From the NCBI GenBank assembly GCA_027066725.1, contig JAMONC010000315.1, forward strand, positions 1-6,786: DNA of 6,786 bases, read 5' to 3'. A model generated the notes under the pieces. It was given only the letters and a program-made list of their open reading frames with translations, made no database searches and had not been told where the DNA came from. The DNA is from Desulfobacterales bacterium (GTDB taxonomy: Bacteria > Desulfobacterota > Dissulfuribacteria > Dissulfuribacterales > JAMONC01). The translations under genes and the position numbers were made by a program. This document shows positions 6,437 through 6,786 of this stretch, piece by piece; position 1 is the first letter of the stretch; every line of letters starts with the position of its first letter.

Positions 6437-6786
6437 TTATCCTAATAAATTGCATTCTAATGTGTCATTTTTAACTATCACGTTTATATGTTCAGGTATC
6501 TCTATAATAGCATTAGTTTCTAACATAGCAGATAGTACACCAGATCCTGCACTTTTAATTGGAGTAGCTACGTAGTTATCCACGTTTACTTTAATGAAAT
6601 ATGTAAGTTTTTTAGGAGTTTTGATGTTTGTATTTATTGTTATTTTACATTTTGGTGCTCTACCAGGTATTTCGGAGTTATCCATAAGTTTAGAGAGAAT
6701 AATGGGGAAGAACTTTTTAAAAGTAAGAAGGGCAGCAACAGGATAGCCTGGTAACATAAGAACGGGTTTATTATCTATGATAGCAG
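6437..6786 (-). CDS. moeA: Molybdopterin molybdenumtransferase MoeA, C-terminal part (5' end beyond window)
   Basis: MoeA inserts molybdate (or tungstate in some organisms) into adenylylated molybdopterin, forming the cofactor needed by the FdhA encoded next. Only the last 115 codons are visible. They begin AIIDNKPVLMLPGYPVAAL; the LPG-x-PV-x-A signature closes the catalytic domain in the MoeA/MogA fold. The C-terminal beta-barrel domain follows, recognisable by SGVLSAM (about 35 residues before the end) and the closing run with IPEH and a hydrophobic LLG end. The frame remains open to the window edge, so the ATG at 6757 is internal and should not be used as a start. The stop codon TAA at 6437-6439 lies 4 nt before the fdhA start, and the last sense codon forms part of the fdhA ribosome-binding site, so the two genes are probably translationally coupled. 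Any promoter for the operon lies further upstream, outside the window. Confidence 0.88.
   Translation of the reverse strand, partial: AIIDNKPVLMLPGYPVAALLTFKKFFPIILSKLMDNSEIPGRAPKCKITINTNIKTPKKLTYFIKVNVDNYVATPIKSAGSGVLSAMLETNAIIEIPEHINVIVKNDTLECNLLG
6440..6443 (-). promoter_or_regulatory. Ribosome-binding site of fdhA
   Basis: AGGA read on the minus strand, seven bases before the fdhA ATG. It overlaps the last sense codon and the stop of moeA, which fits coupled translation of the two genes. Confidence 0.6.

Overview
The window carries two gene blocks that converge near base 2430. It is AT-rich (about 25-35 % GC in the lines counted by hand) and densely packed, with no intergenic gap longer than 14 bases. 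The gene content (a cysteine-type molybdenum/tungsten formate dehydrogenase, polyferredoxins, a GltD-like flavoprotein) points to an anaerobic prokaryote. The bacterial-type cysteinyl-tRNA synthetase fused to a cysteine synthase makes a bacterium most likely. A Desulfobacterota-like anaerobe is my best guess, but this is only an impression from the protein sequences.

Plus strand, 1-2424: the first gene enters from outside the window. Its visible start is the extreme C-terminus of a PLP-dependent cysteine synthase, running in frame and without a plausible internal start into a complete cysteinyl-tRNA synthetase (CysRS). The product should be a bifunctional protein that makes cysteine and loads it onto tRNA-Cys. 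A DUF89/ARMT1-like gene, encoding a putative metal-dependent phosphatase with an N-terminal CxxC, overlaps its 3' end by 17 bases.

Minus strand, 6786-2439: a tightly coupled five-gene run, in transcription order moeA (3' part only), fdhA, a four-cluster [4Fe-4S] protein, a GltD-like FAD/NAD(P)H oxidoreductase, and a second four-cluster [4Fe-4S] protein. Spacings are 4 nt, 4 nt, a 23-nt overlap and a 4-nt ATGA overlap, so this is almost certainly one transcript. The natural reading is a soluble NAD(P)-linked formate dehydrogenase / CO2 reductase. Electrons would pass between the pterin site of FdhA, the two polyferredoxins and the FAD/NAD(P) subunit, while MoeA supplies cofactor maturation. 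The flavoprotein lacks the N-terminal Fe-S domain of classical GltD, and the separate ferredoxins may do that job.

No RNA genes, mobile elements, CRISPR arrays or clear terminators were seen. The promoters of both blocks lie outside the window. The most interesting points are the cysteine synthase-CysRS fusion and the layout of the FdhA/ferredoxin/GltD/ferredoxin module.
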